A stretch of DNA of 64,000 bases, taken from assembly GCF_016917355.1 (NCBI RefSeq), contig NZ_CP070304.1, positions 2,356,001 through 2,420,000 of the forward strand. The letters run 5' to 3'. Positions 19,284 through 30,087 of the stretch are shown one piece after another. The notes under the pieces were generated by a model. The model had not been told where the DNA came from. It made no database searches and worked only from the letters and a program-made list of their open reading frames with translations. The stretch comes from Glaciimonas sp. PAMC28666. GTDB lineage: Bacteria > Pseudomonadota > Gammaproteobacteria > Burkholderiales > Burkholderiaceae_D. Position 1 is the first letter of the stretch. Each line of letters begins with the position of its first letter. The position numbers were made by a program, and so were the translations under genes.

Positions 19284-19943
19284 ATGATTGATTTCAAAAG
19301 ATTACAGGGGACCGTCAGCGCCCAGTTTCGAGGTCTGAACGGTCGTCATCCGGGGCAGTGGCCAACGATACCGCGCAACCTGTGCGGCGTTGGTGCTTTG
19401 TTGGCAGTGCTGGTCCTCGGATGGTACTTTTATTGGAGCGATCAACAGACTGATCTGGCAAATGGTGAACAACAAGAGCTACAGCTGAAAGAACAGTATA
19501 AAAGCAAAATCCATCAGGCCATTAATTTAGATGGTTTGCGAAAGCAAAAAAAACAGGTCGCTGAATATGTCATCACGCTGGAAAAGCAGCTTCCCAGCAA
19601 GGCCGAAATGGATGCATTGCTATCGGATATCAATCAGGCAGGGATCGGACGAGGATTGCAGTTTGAATTATTTAAGCCCGGTCAGGTAGTGGTGAAGGAT
19701 TATTACGCCGAGTTACCGATTGATATCAGGATCACCGGGAGCTACCACGATGTCGGTGCGTTCACGAGCGATATCGCTAATCTGCCCCGCATTGTCACGT
19801 TAAATAACATGAGCGTGACTGCCGGAAAAGATGGCGTACTGACCTTGGATGCGATTGCAAAAACGTTCCGTTATCTGGACCCCGAGGAAGTGGCCGCGCA
19901 ACGCGTGATTAGCGACGCTGCCATTCAGAAGGGAGCGAAATGA
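19284..19943 (+). CDS. pilO: Type IV pilus assembly protein PilO
   Basis: A 219-residue inner-membrane protein forming a heterodimer with PilN and linking the platform to PilP and the secretin. It has a single membrane helix near residues 35-55, then a coiled coil (ANGEQQELQLKEQYKSK) and a periplasmic ferredoxin-like domain with LPSKAEMDALLSDIN and the IDIRITGSYHDVG strand. The ATG 28 bases after pilN is chosen. Upstream in-frame starts lie within pilN. Its stop overlaps pilP by 4 bases. Confidence 0.95.
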   Translation: MIDFKRLQGTVSAQFRGLNGRHPGQWPTIPRNLCGVGALLAVLVLGWYFYWSDQQTDLANGEQQELQLKEQYKSKIHQAINLDGLRKQKKQVAEYVITLEKQLPSKAEMDALLSDINQAGIGRGLQFELFKPGQVVVKDYYAELPIDIRITGSYHDVGAFTSDIANLPRIVTLNNMSVTAGKDGVLTLDAIAKTFRYLDPEEVAAQRVISDAAIQKGAK

Positions 19944-20494
19944 TCGACGTCTACAAGGGCTTAGGCCGTGCAGCTAAATTGGGAGTCGCCGTTCTGGTAC
20001 TTGCGACCTTAGCCGGGTGTGGCGATAGTGGGGTACAAGAGGTAAAAGAGTGGATGGCAGATGTCAGACTTCACAATCGCCCGTTCATTGCTCCGCTAAA
20101 GGCACCAAAAAAATTCATCCCGTTTGCCTATGCCGGCAACAGCAGCATCGATCCGTTTGATGCGAACAAATTGCTGACCGTGCTGGCTAAAATGCAGGCG
20201 AATTCGAACGGCCTGAAACCGAACATGGAGCGGCGACGTGAAGCGCTGGAAAGCTATCCGTTAGACACCGTCAAGATGGTTGGCACCTTACAAAAAGTGG
20301 GGTTAAGTTATGCATTGTTGCAAATTGATAAGACAGTCTTTCCGATTAAGGTTGGAAATTATGTCGGGCAAAATTTTGGAATGGTGACGCACATCAGTGA
20401 GACCGAAGTCAGTGTAAAAGAAATTGTACAAGATGCGTCCGGCGAATGGGTCGAACGCGAAGCCAAGTTAGAATTGCAGGAGAATACAAAATGA
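19940..20494 (+). CDS. pilP: Type IV pilus lipoprotein PilP
   Basis: A 184-residue inner-membrane lipoprotein that bridges PilNO to the PilQ secretin. The signal peptide ends in the lipobox LAGC (about residue 28). A disordered linker with the FIAPLKAPKKFIPF stretch follows, then the beta-sandwich HR domain from about residue 95 (DTVKMVGTLQK, LLQIDKTVFPIKVGNYVGQNFG). ATGA overlaps at both ends, with pilO and pilQ, indicate tight translational coupling. Confidence 0.95.
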   Translation: MIDVYKGLGRAAKLGVAVLVLATLAGCGDSGVQEVKEWMADVRLHNRPFIAPLKAPKKFIPFAYAGNSSIDPFDANKLLTVLAKMQANSNGLKPNMERRREALESYPLDTVKMVGTLQKVGLSYALLQIDKTVFPIKVGNYVGQNFGMVTHISETEVSVKEIVQDASGEWVEREAKLELQENTK

Positions 20495-22755
20495 GTTCAG
20501 CAACGGGTGCGGTAACGCAAGCAACAAAGGGGGCAGCACAACCCGTAGCAAGAGCGTCATTTAATTGTCTTAAGGTGTGTCGTCAGAAAGCATTAATGCT
20601 CGCGACGCTAGTTCTTTTCGCCGGGTTTGGACGCGCCGCGCTGGCTGACGACAATACCGTGACAGCTATTAGCGCGAATCATCAAGGCGCCAATACGATT
20701 ATTACGGTCCATCTGAAAAATCCGATAAAAACCCTTCCTGTGGGCTTTGCAATTGTCAATCCTGCGCGGATCGCGCTGGATTTTCCAGGCGTGGGAAACG
20801 CCACAGGTAAGACAGTGCAAGAAGTCAGCCTTGGCGATGTCCGCAACGTCATTGTGGCGCAAAATGATGATCGGGTTCGTTTGGTGATCAATCTCAAGCG
20901 TGCGCTAAATTATGCTTTGGCAATGGACGGAAACGCGGTCGTTGTAACGATCGATGGCTCGGGCGGCGTGGCGACAGCGGTCGACTCAACCGGCCAACCG
21001 GTTCTCCCTGCAACGTTGGATCGTTCTGCTGTGCTGACGACGCCGATTGCCGCTCCGGTAGCGACCGCCGTCACCTCAGCGGTCACTTACCCGTCCGTGG
21101 CGAACAGCGATAGTAAGCCCGCATTACGTGATATCGACTTTCGTCGTGGTAGCGATGGTGAAGGTCGGATTGTCGTCGATCTGCCGAGTAAACAAGTCGT
21201 GGTAAACGTCCGGCAGCAAGGGCAGTCGATCATCGTCGATTTCAACAAGACAAGTTTGCCCGCAACGTTGCGACGTAAATTGGATGTAGGAGATTTCGGT
21301 ACGCCGGTACGCACCATTACCACCATGACTCAGGGTGAAAATGTCCGCATGGTCATTGAGCCGAAAGGACTCTGGGAGCACACCGCTTATCAGAGCGATT
21401 CCCAACTGGTGATTGAGGTCAAACCGATCAAAGAGCAGGCGAACCAGTTAGGGCAGGGAGTGCAACGCTATCATGGAGATAAGTTGTCCTTAAGTTTCCA
21501 GAACATTGAGGTGCGGGCAGTGCTGCAGGTGATTGCTGACTTTACCGGTTTGAACATTATTACCAGCGACACGGTCAGCGGCAACCTGACATTGCGATTG
21601 AAAGATGTGCCCTGGGATCAGGCGCTCGATATCGTCATGCAGTCCAAAGGACTGGATATGCGTAAAAATGGCTCCGTCATATGGATTGCACCAAAGGACG
21701 AGTTGCTGACCAAAGAGAAACTCGAGCTGGAGCAACGCGCCTTGATTGCTGACCTTGAACCGTTGCGGACGGAGGCATTCCAATTGAACTATCAGAAGGC
21801 CGAAGCCTTCAAAAAAGTCTTCGGGATTAACGATGACGGCACCAGCGGTGGCGACAAAAAGAACAGTATTTTGTCCAAACGTGGAAGCGCCGTGATTGAT
21901 CCGCGGACCAATCAGCTATTTATTACCGATACGCCATTGGTATTGGAAAATATCCGCACCCTGGTGACTAAAATTGACATCGCATCACGCCAGGTATTGA
22001 TTGAAGCGAGGATGGTCGAGGCCAATGACGGGTTCAGTCGTGATCTTGGTGCCAAGCTGGGCTTTGGGTTTAACAGCACTAACGTCGCTGCAGGTGGGCA
22101 GCAAATCGCATCGACCACGACGACAACGTCGACCGGTGCCACCATTCCTGGGCTGGGACAAAGTGCCGTCAACTTGCCAGCCTCTCCGGCAACCGGCAAT
22201 GCGGGTTCGGTTGCATTGACCTTGTTCAATGCCGCTGCCTCCAAATTCATTAGCCTGGAATTGTCCGCGCTTGAAGCTGATGGACAAGGCAAGATCATTT
22301 CCAGTCCCCGCGTTGTTACGGCTGATCAACAAAAGGCGCTGATTGAGCAGGGAACAGAAATTCCTTATCAAAGCGCCACTAGTAGCGGAGCGACTTCGGT
22401 TGAATTCAAAAAAGCAAACCTGAAACTTGAGGTAACTCCTCAGATAACCCCGGATGGTAATGTTATCTTAACGGTAGACGTCACCAATGACAGTGTCGGG
22501 GTGGTGGTTCCGGGAGGAGTGTCTATTAATACCAAGCATGTTCAAACACAGGTTCAGGTAGAAAACGGCGGAACAGTCGTGATCGGCGGTATTTATACGC
22601 AGACGATTTCAAATAACGTCAATAAGGTGCCTTTGCTTGGAGATATTCCGGTTCTGGGTTATCTTTTCAAACAAACAGCAATTGTTAACAAACGCACTGA
22701 ATTATTGATTTTCTTGACACCAAAAGTCGTCGTTGACCGGATCGCAGGGCGTTAA
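20491..22755 (+). CDS. pilQ: Type IV pilus secretin PilQ
   Basis: A 754-residue outer-membrane secretin through which the pilus exits. Domains in order: signal region ending near residue 55, two AMIN peptidoglycan-binding domains (about 55-125 and 205-300), an STN/N0 domain (about 330-390 with VRAVLQVIADFTGLNI), an N1 domain with FQLNYQKAEAF, and the secretin barrel (about 510-750) with VPLLGDIPVLGYLFK and RTELLIFLTPKVV. I use the ATG overlapping the pilP stop, which has AGGAG 8 bases upstream; the N-terminus before the signal is unusually long (about 35 residues). Confidence 0.95.
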   Translation: MSSATGAVTQATKGAAQPVARASFNCLKVCRQKALMLATLVLFAGFGRAALADDNTVTAISANHQGANTIITVHLKNPIKTLPVGFAIVNPARIALDFPGVGNATGKTVQEVSLGDVRNVIVAQNDDRVRLVINLKRALNYALAMDGNAVVVTIDGSGGVATAVDSTGQPVLPATLDRSAVLTTPIAAPVATAVTSAVTYPSVANSDSKPALRDIDFRRGSDGEGRIVVDLPSKQVVVNVRQQGQSIIVDFNKTSLPATLRRKLDVGDFGTPVRTITTMTQGENVRMVIEPKGLWEHTAYQSDSQLVIEVKPIKEQANQLGQGVQRYHGDKLSLSFQNIEVRAVLQVIADFTGLNIITSDTVSGNLTLRLKDVPWDQALDIVMQSKGLDMRKNGSVIWIAPKDELLTKEKLELEQRALIADLEPLRTEAFQLNYQKAEAFKKVFGINDDGTSGGDKKNSILSKRGSAVIDPRTNQLFITDTPLVLENIRTLVTKIDIASRQVLIEARMVEANDGFSRDLGAKLGFGFNSTNVAAGGQQIASTTTTTSTGATIPGLGQSAVNLPASPATGNAGSVALTLFNAAASKFISLELSALEADGQGKIISSPRVVTADQQKALIEQGTEIPYQSATSSGATSVEFKKANLKLEVTPQITPDGNVILTVDVTNDSVGVVVPGGVSINTKHVQTQVQVENGGTVVIGGIYTQTISNNVNKVPLLGDIPVLGYLFKQTAIVNKRTELLIFLTPKVVVDRIAGR

Positions 22756-22874
22756 TTGCCTGTGAGACCTGTCTGCTTAGAAAGAATCGGCTATATAAAT
22801 GACCTGAGCGCACCAGAATTCGCTCATTTCACGCTTTGATTCCCTAAGGACGCTAAACCAGGGCCGCCAGTCTC

Positions 22875-22903
22875 CCAGACACCGGCTTTGCGCTGGTGTC
22901 TGG
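22875..22903 (+). terminator. Hairpin between pilQ and aroK-aroB
   Basis: A perfect 9-bp stem ccagacacc/ggtgtctgg has an 11-base loop but only a weak T-rich tail (atttgtc). It may partly terminate or attenuate pil transcription before the aro genes. Confidence 0.5.
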
Positions 22904-22991
22904 ATTTGTCGTGGACTTGTTTGTGTCTATTATTGCGCCCGTCCTTTCTTTAGGATGCTAGCGTCGTAAGCGCTCCTGCACGTTGGCGCAA

Positions 22992-22997
22992 TATAAT
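22992..22997 (+). promoter_or_regulatory. Perfect -10 hexamer TATAAT upstream of aroK-aroB
   Basis: TATAAT lies 45 bases before the aro start. The -35 region is unlike TTGACA, so the promoter is tentative. It would allow aroKB-dgt to be expressed apart from the pilus genes. Confidence 0.4.
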
Positions 22998-23042
22998 AGA
23001 AACTGGTTCCAAACTGTTAAGTGGTGAAATGGTACGGTGTAC

Positions 23043-24881
23043 ATGAAAGGTAATATTATTCTGGTCGGCCTGATGGGGTCGGGCAAAACGACGGTTGGCC
23101 GCGCTTTAGCGAGAAAACTAAACAAACTGTTTATCGATTCAGATCACGAGATCGAAGCGCGTACCGGTGCTTCGATTCCACTGATTTTTGAGATCGAGGG
23201 AGAGCCGAGCTTTCGACAACGGGAAGCCGAGGTGATTGAGGATCTCACTACGCGTCAGAATATCGTGTTGGCGACTGGTGGCGGGGCTATCTTAAATCCG
23301 GAAAGCCGGATCTTTTTGAAGAGCTGCGGCACCGTTATTTACTTGCGTGCCAGTGTTCATCATATATTGCAACGTACTGGCCGTGATAAAAATCGCCCGC
23401 TACTGCAAACTGCCGATCCGCGCAGACGGCTTGAAGAGTTGTCACGTCAGCGCGATCCCCTCTATCGTGAAATTGCCGATATCATCATCGATACCGGTCG
23501 CCCTAACGTACAATTTTTGGTGCACAGCATTTTGTCTCAGCTCGATATGACACGTATCAATGTTGACGAGCATGTCCTCGCACCACGGAATGCAGGGGAA
23601 GGGGCTATGGTGGGTGCGGCAACAGTTGCGACCAATCCGGCACCTGCAAGCGATCCCCTATCCTTCAAATTTCCTATGACCAGGTTAACTACTTTGAACG
23701 CTCCGAACACACCAAACACACCAAACGCTCCTCAGAACGCCTCACCTTATGCGGCGACCTCCACGCTGTCAATCAGTCTGCAAGTAGAGCTCGGTGACCG
23801 CAGTTACCCAATCGAGATCGGACAGCGGCTTTTGCTGGATGGTGAGTTGATCGCCCGCCAGATTAAGGGCAAGCAAGTTGTCATTGTCACCAACACCGTG
23901 GTGGCGCCCCTCTACCTCGATGTTTTGCGTTCTTCCCTCCTTTCAGCAGGCAAGTCCGTTATTGAGATCATTTTGCCTGACGGTGAAGAGGAAAAGAATT
24001 GGTCCAACCTGATGGTCATTTTTGATCGCTTACTCATCGAAAAATGTGATCGCAAAACGACTCTGATAGCACTTGGGGGTGGCGTGATTGGCGACCTGAC
24101 CGGTTACGCCGCGTCGGCCTACATGCGCGGCGTGCCGTTCGTGCAAATTCCGACCACCTTGCTGGCCCAGGTTGATTCATCCGTCGGTGGAAAAACGGGC
24201 ATCAATCATCCGTTGGGCAAAAACATGATCGGCGCGTTTTACCAGCCTCAGGCCGTGATCGCCGATATCACCACACTACAGACGCTTCCGAGGCGCGAAC
24301 TATCTGCCGGTTTGGCCGAGGTGATTAAATACGGCGCGGTAATTGACGCGGCATTTTTCGATTGGCTAGAGGCGAACATCGGAAAATTAATGACGCGTGA
24401 CAGTGCCGCGCTGGCCTACGCGATTCAACGCTCATGCGAAATTAAAGCCGATGTAGTGAGGCAAGATGAACGCGAAGGCGGTTTACGGGCGATACTGAAT
24501 TTTGGCCACACTTTTGGACATGCGATTGAATCTGGCCTCGGTTACGGCGTCTGGTTGCATGGCGAAGCGGTCGGTTGTGGAATGATTATGGCGGCCAACC
24601 TGTCGCACCGTCTTGGCTATATCGATGCCGTCGCACTGGACCGCGTGAGCGCGCTCATTCAGGCTGCAGGCTTGCCAACGGTGGCACCAGATCTTGGTGC
24701 AGCACGCTGGCTGGAGCTGATGCAGGTCGATAAGAAAAATGAAGATGGTCAAATCAAATTCATCCTGATGACAAAATTAGGCGGATCGGTCGTCAGCACA
24801 GCACCTCAGGAGCCGTTATTAGCGACGATTCAGCAATTGGTCGCACCGCCTCCTGGTCACCCGACTGGCGCCACTCCATGA
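23043..24881 (+). CDS. aroKB: Fused shikimate kinase / 3-dehydroquinate synthase
   Basis: A single 612-residue frame joins two shikimate-pathway enzymes that are normally separate neighbours. Residues 1 to about 172 are AroK: P-loop GLMGSGKTT, substrate motifs DSDHEIE and [14 protein letters not shown], and the lid [11 protein letters not shown]. Residues about 173-240 form a low-complexity linker with NTPNTPNAP. Residues about 245-612 are Aro[34 protein letters not shown], and the zinc-ligand region [12 protein letters not shown]. An internal ATG at 23607 with a strong AGGGGAAGGGG upstream could also give free AroB. A GTG two codons before the chosen ATG is possible. dgt overlaps the end by 4 bases. 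Confidence 0.93.
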   Translation: MKGNIILVGLMGSGKTTVGRALARKLNKLFIDSDHEIEARTGASIPLIFEIEGEPSFRQREAEVIEDLTTRQNIVLATGGGAILNPESRIFLKSCGTVIYLRASVHHILQRTGRDKNRPLLQTADPRRRLEELSRQRDPLYREIADIIIDTGRPNVQFLVHSILSQLDMTRINVDEHVLAPRNAGEGAMVGAATVATNPAPASDPLSFKFPMTRLTTLNAPNTPNTPNAPQNASPYAATSTLSISLQVELGDRSYPIEIGQRLLLDGELIARQIKGKQVVIVTNTVVAPLYLDVLRSSLLSAGKSVIEIILPDGEEEKNWSNLMVIFDRLLIEKCDRKTTLIALGGGVIGDLTGYAASAYMRGVPFVQIPTTLLAQVDSSVGGKTGINHPLGKNMIGAFYQPQAVIADITTLQTLPRRELSAGLAEVIKYGAVIDAAFFDWLEANIGKLMTRDSAALAYAIQRSCEIKADVVRQDEREGGLRAILNFGHTFGHAIESGLGYGVWLHGEAVGCGMIMAANLSHRLGYIDAVALDRVSALIQAAGLPTVAPDLGAARWLELMQVDKKNEDGQIKFILMTKLGGSVVSTAPQEPLLATIQQLVAPPPGHPTGATP

Positions 24882-26059
24882 CAAATCAAGAAGCGTCTCT
24901 TGCACCGTATGCTGCCCATTCAGCGACATCAAAGGGACGCTTGTTCGATGAACTCGCGCCGGACACGCGCACCGAGTTTCAACGCGACCGTGATCGCATC
25001 GTCCATTGCACGGCTTTCCGCCGACTAGAATATAAAACCCAGGTATTCGTAAATCATGAAGGCGACCTGTTCCGCACCAGGCTGACCCACAGCATTGAGG
25101 TGGCGCAAATTGCGCGCTCCATAGCGCGTAATTTACAGCTAAACGAAGATCTGGTAGAGGCCATTTCACTTGCGCACGATCTTGGGCACACGCCTTTTGG
25201 GCACGCTGGGCAAGATGCGTTGAACGCTTGCATGCACAATTTTGGCGGCTTCGAACATAACTTGCAAAGTCTGCGGCTGGTCGACAAGCTCGAACAGCGT
25301 TACGGCGCGTTTGACGGCTTGAATCTGATGTTTGAAACCCGCGAAGGAATCTTGAAGCATTGCTCGTTAGCGAATGCCAAGAAACTGGGCGATATTGGTC
25401 AACGTTTTATTCAGCGCAAGCAGCCAGGCCTGGAAGCCCAGGTGGCCAATCTGGCGGACGAAATTGCCTATAATAATCACGATATCGACGACGGCCTGCG
25501 TTCGGGTTTGCTGACGCTCGAGCAGATGCTGCAAATCGACTTTTTTGCGCGCCATAATCGCGAAGTGGAAGCGATTTTTCCTGGACTACGTGGGCGCCGT
25601 GCGATCAATGAGACCGTGCGCCGCATGATTAACGCTCTAATCAACGATTTGATTGAGACATCGCGCAAGCGCATCGAAGCTGCGGCACCGCAGAGCATTG
25701 ATGACGTGCGTGATGCGACGCCATTGATTGCTTTTTCGGAGTCGATGGCGCTTGAGGCCACCGCGCTGAAACAGTTTTTGCGTGAAAATCTCTATCGGCA
25801 TTATCTGGTCAATCGCATGACCAGCAAGGCACGGCGGATCGTGGTTGAGCTATTTGACTGCTTTGTCAACGAACCCGCGTTACTGCCGCCCGACTATCAA
25901 CTAATGTCACCTGTCACCCCGCAAAACAGCGGCTTGACGGAGACTGACAGTGCACAATTACAGGCCCGGCAGGTCGCCGACTACATCGCAGGGATGACCG
26001 ATCGTTATGCCATACGCGAGCATCGGCGCTTATTTTTGGTCGACGACGGACATCTATAA
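24878..26059 (+). CDS. dgt: Deoxyguanosine triphosphate triphosphohydrolase-like protein
   Basis: A 393-residue HD-domain enzyme that hydrolyses dNTPs to deoxynucleosides and triphosphate. The HD metal residues are seen in [13 protein letters not shown], the [14 protein letters not shown] core (His-Asp pair) and the later [15 protein letters not shown]. The N-terminal [23 protein letters not shown] segment is characteristic of the type 2 (shorter) dGTPase-like subfamily. It starts inside the aroB stop codon (ATGA), so it is coupled to it, as in many Burkholderiales. Confidence 0.95.
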   Translation: MTNQEASLAPYAAHSATSKGRLFDELAPDTRTEFQRDRDRIVHCTAFRRLEYKTQVFVNHEGDLFRTRLTHSIEVAQIARSIARNLQLNEDLVEAISLAHDLGHTPFGHAGQDALNACMHNFGGFEHNLQSLRLVDKLEQRYGAFDGLNLMFETREGILKHCSLANAKKLGDIGQRFIQRKQPGLEAQVANLADEIAYNNHDIDDGLRSGLLTLEQMLQIDFFARHNREVEAIFPGLRGRRAINETVRRMINALINDLIETSRKRIEAAAPQSIDDVRDATPLIAFSESMALEATALKQFLRENLYRHYLVNRMTSKARRIVVELFDCFVNEPALLPPDYQLMSPVTPQNSGLTETDSAQLQARQVADYIAGMTDRYAIREHRRLFLVDDGHL

Positions 26060-26231
26060 TCAACATCGTTCGATAGGGCCAGGGCCACGGCCACGGTAAC
26101 CGGTGCGGGCCCACCCAATTTTAGCCAAAACCGCGCGTGCTTTGGTGACGGATACTGCGGGGGACGGTCTGCAATCTGAACGCCTTACTCTTCTTGCTGT
26201 CAAAAACGGCGTGCCGAAATTTCCCACGCGC

Positions 26232-26291
26232 CGCTTCACGTTCTCCTTTACATTGTGCTTCAGATTCTGCTTCACACTCTGCTTCACATTC
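26232..26291. repeat. Degenerate 12-bp tandem repeat, five copies
   Basis: Units resemble tgcttcacattc, with the last three nearly identical. It fills part of the 343-base gap between dgt and the DUF4197 gene. The rest of that gap holds nothing recognisable. Confidence 0.75.
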
Positions 26292-26402
26292 GCTTCCGCT
26301 TATCTGGCTGGATTGCCTGCCCGATGACCGGCTCGATTTTCGTCGAATTCCCGACGTGGAAGCCTGTGTATTTTTTGTCTTGTTTTTCAAAAAGGACTAT
26401 TC

Positions 26403-27101
26403 ATGAAATTTTTCTCCCCACCGGCCTGGCGCTTAGGCATTGCCATTTCCCTGGTCTCGACCGCCGCCATGGCAGTTTCTTTAGCTGACTTGAGTAATCA
26501 GGACGCCAGTTCAGGACTCAAGGCTGCGCTGAACAAAGGAGCGGACGTGGCAGTGGCCAAGCTTGGTGTCGAAAATGGCTTTTTGAATAACGATAAAGTC
26601 AAAATCGGATTACCCGGTATGCTTGAAAAAGCAAGACCACTATTGAAAATGACGGGGAAGGGCCAGCAGTTGGACGATCTGGTGGTGTCCATGAATCATG
26701 CTGCAGAGTCGGCAGTGCCACTGGCAAAGCCGTTGTTATTGAATGCAGTGAAATCGATGTCGATTACCGATGCCAAGAATATTTTGAGTGGCGGTGACAC
26801 ATCCGTTACCGACTTTTTCAGAGAGAAAACCGCCACTCCTCTGGGAGCAAAATTTCTTCCCATCGTCAAAAAAATCACTGATGGCAATGGTGTTTCCAGC
26901 CAATATAACGCGACCATGGGGTTGGTTAGTAAAACCGGTCTCGTGCCGGGACAGGCAGCCACGGTTGAAGGCTATGTCACGCAGCGTACGCTGGATGGTT
27001 TATTTTATATGATCGGAGAAGAAGAAAAAGCCATTCGGAGCGACCCGGTCGGTGCTGGCAGCGCGATTATCGGTAAGGTATTTGGCGCGTTGAAACAATA
27101 A
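26403..27101 (+). CDS. Exported DUF4197 family protein
   Basis: A 232-residue protein with a signal peptide (residues 1 to about 24, AAMA cleavage region). It is followed by the family pattern SSGLKAALNKGADVAVAKLG, DKVKIGLPGML and a C-terminal TLDGLFYMIGEEEKAIRSDP. The function of DUF4197 is unknown to me. The protein is predicted to be helical and periplasmic. The ATG has AAGGA about 8 bases upstream. It converges on hpf across a hairpin terminator and stands alone in transcription. Confidence 0.85.
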   Translation: MKFFSPPAWRLGIAISLVSTAAMAVSLADLSNQDASSGLKAALNKGADVAVAKLGVENGFLNNDKVKIGLPGMLEKARPLLKMTGKGQQLDDLVVSMNHAAESAVPLAKPLLLNAVKSMSITDAKNILSGGDTSVTDFFREKTATPLGAKFLPIVKKITDGNGVSSQYNATMGLVSKTGLVPGQAATVEGYVTQRTLDGLFYMIGEEEKAIRSDPVGAGSAIIGKVFGALKQ

Positions 27102-27237
27102 TCGGCGATCCGCCCGGCAGGCTAATCGGACGAGATGCTTATTTTTTTCGGGACACTTCAACCCGAAAAGATAAAATCATTTATCTCGTAACCATTTGGA
27201 TAGCCAGGCATGGCCATTTAGCGAGTTTGAAATAACA

Positions 27238-27260
27238 AAGGGCGCATTAACTGCGCCCTT
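27238..27260. terminator. Hairpin terminator between the DUF4197 gene and hpf
   Basis: A perfect 9-bp stem aagggcgca/tgcgccctt has a 5-base loop. On the minus strand it is followed by a T-rich stretch (tgttattt), so it fits best as the hpf terminator and may also serve the plus-strand gene. Confidence 0.75.
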
Positions 27261-27335
27261 GCTCATTTGTCAGTATAGTGATTTCTTAAATATTGCTTAA
27301 AAAATACTTTCTTTGACGTCTCTGGAAAATTGCCA

Positions 27336-27689
27336 TCACGTTGCTGCTACGGGCAAATCCTCAGGCAGATGCTTAATTGCGGAATGTTGATGATTCTGCA
27401 ATTTATCCTTATATTTAATCACTTGTCGATCAAGCTTGTCGATCAGCAAATCGATGGCAGCGTAAAGGTCATGCGCAATGCTTTCAGCATGCAGGTCTTT
27501 GCCTTTGACGCGCAGATTAATTTCGGCTTTTTGGCGTTTTTCTTTCTCTGTGATTTTGTCTACCGTCAGGATCACACTAATATCTATGACCTGATCGAAG
27601 TGGCGCTTGATACGCTCCAATTTGCTTAGTACGTGTTCGCGAATGGCGGGAGTTACGTCGAGGTGATGCCCACTAATTGTGAAATTCAT
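27336..27689 (-). CDS. hpf: Ribosome hibernation promoting factor (short form HPF)
   Basis: A 117-residue protein that binds the 30S decoding region and drives ribosomes into inactive dimers in stationary phase. The beta-alpha-beta-beta-beta-alpha fold is visible in [32 protein letters not shown] and [17 protein letters not shown], with the basic residues that contact rRNA. The length marks it as short HPF, with no C-terminal dimerisation domain. It is the last gene of the lpt-rpoN-hpf cluster and is commonly co-transcribed with rpoN. Confidence 0.95.
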   Translation of the reverse strand: MNFTISGHHLDVTPAIREHVLSKLERIKRHFDQVIDISVILTVDKITEKEKRQKAEINLRVKGKDLHAESIAHDLYAAIDLLIDKLDRQVIKYKDKLQNHQHSAIKHLPEDLPVAAT

Positions 27690-27819
27690 GTAGCGCTCCT
27701 ATCAAGTATGTCGTTGGCGGTTCGGACCGGGACGATTAACTCAGCTGAATCACCAATTTATTCATCAGCTCAAATCAATCAGCCAGAACACAGCGACGTT
27801 GGTGCAAACAAGCAAACAG

Positions 27820-29316
27820 CTATAAAGATTTACGTAAACTAACCGGCGGAATTCGTAATGCTTCGCGATATTTTGCGACGGTCCGGCGTGCAACTACCAT
27901 ACCTTGTTCCGCGAGCATATCGGCAATCTTGCTGTCAGAGAAAGGACTTTTAGAATCTTCCGCTCCTATCAGTTGTTTGATTAACGCCCGTATCGCCGTT
28001 GAGGAAGCCTCTCCACCTGCCTCTGTTGCAACATGGCTGCCAAAGAAATACTTTAATTCGAACATCCCGTGAGGGGTGAGCATGTATTTCTGAGTGGTCA
28101 CACGTGAGATAGTACTCTCGTGTAATCCTAGTGTATCAGCTATTTCGCGCAACACAAGAGGTCGCATTGCGACCGCGCCATGAGAGAAAAAATTCCTCTG
28201 CCGCTCAACAATTGCCTGGGCTACACGCAATATCGTATCGAAGCGCTGACGCATATTTTTGATCAACCATTTCGCCTCCTGCAGCTGCGAATTTAGTGAG
28301 CCCTCACTCTTTCCTTGCTTCAAAATGTTGGCATAAAGTGCATTTACGCGCAGCCTTGGCATAACGTCATTGTTGAGCATGACTTGCCAGCCATTCTTTG
28401 TTTTTCTGACAATGACGTCTGGCACAACATAATCTGAAGCACCGCCGGAAAAGGTCGCACCTGGGTGTGGATTACACTGTCTGATAACGACCTGTGCTTC
28501 GCGCAGATCCTCGTCGTCGCACTCCAGCGCTTTTTTGATTTTATTGAAATCGCGCTGAGCGAATAAGGTTAAATAGCTTTCAACAATTGTCAGCGCCAGG
28601 CGGCGGGTGACGAACGCCACTTTGGGAAAAGCTTTGATTTGTAATGCGAGGCATTCCGAGGCGTTACGGGCACCAACGCCGGTCGGGTCGAAACTCTGGA
28701 CCATTTTCAAAGCCATCGACAACTCTTCAATTTCAATATCAAGTTGCTCCGGGAGGCGTGCGAAAATATCTTCCAGCGGCTCTTCCAGATAGCCATTTTC
28801 GTCAAGCGCATCGATGATTAATTCGATCAGCGCACGATCACGTTGTTGATCGACCGCCTCACGCATCTGCTGTAACAAATGCTCGCGCAGCGTTGATTCG
28901 CAGGCTTCCAGCTGCGGGCGTGAATCTTCATCGTCGGGCGCTTTGCCGCTTCTGGAGACGTCGTCAAAGCTCCATTCGTTATCGTTGCTATCGTTGCTGC
29001 TGTTCTCCTGGCTGTTTTCGCCAGCTTCAGGGGCTTCGCCGCCGCCCTCAGGCTCCACTGGCGAACTGCTCACTTCGCTGTCGCCGGGGGGCGCATCCAT
29101 CGTTGAGGCGCTGGTACTGATAGCGCCGTCGGCAAGCAGTCGCACCGAGTTATCTAACGGATCGTCGAGGCGCTCCAGCAGCGGGTTTTCAGAAAGGATG
29201 TGCTCCAGTTCTTGATGTAACTCCAACGTAGACAGCTGTAATAGACGAATCGATTGCTGCAGTTGAGGGGTGAGCGCCAGATGTTGCGAAGTACGGAGTT
29301 GAAGAGATTGTTTCAT
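27820..29316 (-). CDS. rpoN: RNA polymerase sigma-54 factor
   Basis: A 498-residue alternative sigma factor for nitrogen, motility and pilus genes. Region I is the glutamine-rich activator-responsive segment (about residues 1-45, [15 protein letters not shown]). Region II is acidic (about 60-135, with runs of D, E and S). Region III holds the core-binding domain, the helix-turn-helix ([17 protein letters not shown]) and, at the C-terminus, the RpoN box [10 protein letters not shown]. It lies 17 bases after lptB, the conserved context. PilA transcription in many relatives needs sigma-54, but no pilA is in this window. Confidence 0.97.
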   Translation of the reverse strand: MKQSLQLRTSQHLALTPQLQQSIRLLQLSTLELHQELEHILSENPLLERLDDPLDNSVRLLADGAISTSASTMDAPPGDSEVSSSPVEPEGGGEAPEAGENSQENSSNDSNDNEWSFDDVSRSGKAPDDEDSRPQLEACESTLREHLLQQMREAVDQQRDRALIELIIDALDENGYLEEPLEDIFARLPEQLDIEIEELSMALKMVQSFDPTGVGARNASECLALQIKAFPKVAFVTRRLALTIVESYLTLFAQRDFNKIKKALECDDEDLREAQVVIRQCNPHPGATFSGGASDYVVPDVIVRKTKNGWQVMLNNDVMPRLRVNALYANILKQGKSEGSLNSQLQEAKWLIKNMRQRFDTILRVAQAIVERQRNFFSHGAVAMRPLVLREIADTLGLHESTISRVTTQKYMLTPHGMFELKYFFGSHVATEAGGEASSTAIRALIKQLIGAEDSKSPFSDSKIADMLAEQGMVVARRTVAKYREALRIPPVSLRKSL

Positions 29317-29333
29317 GGGCGCCAGGGATGCCG

Positions 29334-30086
29334 TTACATGCGGAAATGTTCACCCAGATAAACCCGTCGCACGGATTCATTTGCGATGATGTCGTCTGGA
29401 CTGCCACTAGCCAGCACGCTACCCTGGTTGATGATGTATGCGCGGTCACAAATGCCGAGCGTTTCGCGCACATTATGATCGGTGATCAGCACCCCGATAC
29501 CCCGCTCTTTAAGGAAGCGGACGATGCGCTGGATTTCGATCACGGCGATAGGATCGATCCCGGCAAACGGCTCATCGAGCAACACGAAGCGCGGGTTAGT
29601 GGCTAAAGCCCGGGCTATTTCAACCCGTCGGCGCTCGCCGCCTGATAACGATAAAGCCTGATTTTCCCGCAGTTTTTCAATTTGCAGTTCTTGCAAAAGA
29701 GACTCGAGTTTGTCCGAAATTTCATCCTTGGTCAGCGGCTTGCCATTCGGACGCTGCAGTTCAAGCACCGCACGAATATTGTCCTCAACCGTTAGCTTGC
29801 GAAATACTGAAGCTTCTTGTGGCAAATAGGAAAGGCCAAGAACTGCGCGTTGATGAATCGGTAAGCGCGAAATATCCACGCCATCCAGATCAATCGTTCC
29901 ACCATCGGATGGCACCAGGCCCACGATCATATAGAACGACGTCGTTTTACCGGCACCATTCGGGCCAAGCAGGCCAACGACTTCGCCGTTTTTTACTTTC
30001 AATGAAACGTCGCGCACCACTTGGCGCGCGCCGTAGCTTTTTTCTAACCCTTTAACAATCAGGGTGCTTGAGGCGGTAGTGGTCAT
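29334..30086 (-). CDS. lptB: LPS export ABC transporter ATP-binding protein LptB
   Basis: A 250-residue cytoplasmic ATPase that powers lipopolysaccharide transport through LptFGC to LptA and LptDE. Walker A is GPNGAGKTT, signature LSGGERRR, Walker [14 protein letters not shown]-loop ITDHNV. The start is set at the ATG one base after the lptA stop; a longer frame would overlap lptA by 40 codons without family support. Typical length is about 240. Confidence 0.96.
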   Translation of the reverse strand: MTTTASSTLIVKGLEKSYGARQVVRDVSLKVKNGEVVGLLGPNGAGKTTSFYMIVGLVPSDGGTIDLDGVDISRLPIHQRAVLGLSYLPQEASVFRKLTVEDNIRAVLELQRPNGKPLTKDEISDKLESLLQELQIEKLRENQALSLSGGERRRVEIARALATNPRFVLLDEPFAGIDPIAVIEIQRIVRFLKERGIGVLITDHNVRETLGICDRAYIINQGSVLASGSPDDIIANESVRRVYLGEHFRM

Positions 30087-30087
30087 C

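Noticed and set aside
26121-26390. Minus-strand frame with CEAE repeats next to dgt
   Set aside because: The repeats are just the translation of the 12-bp array; no start signal and no homologous pattern.
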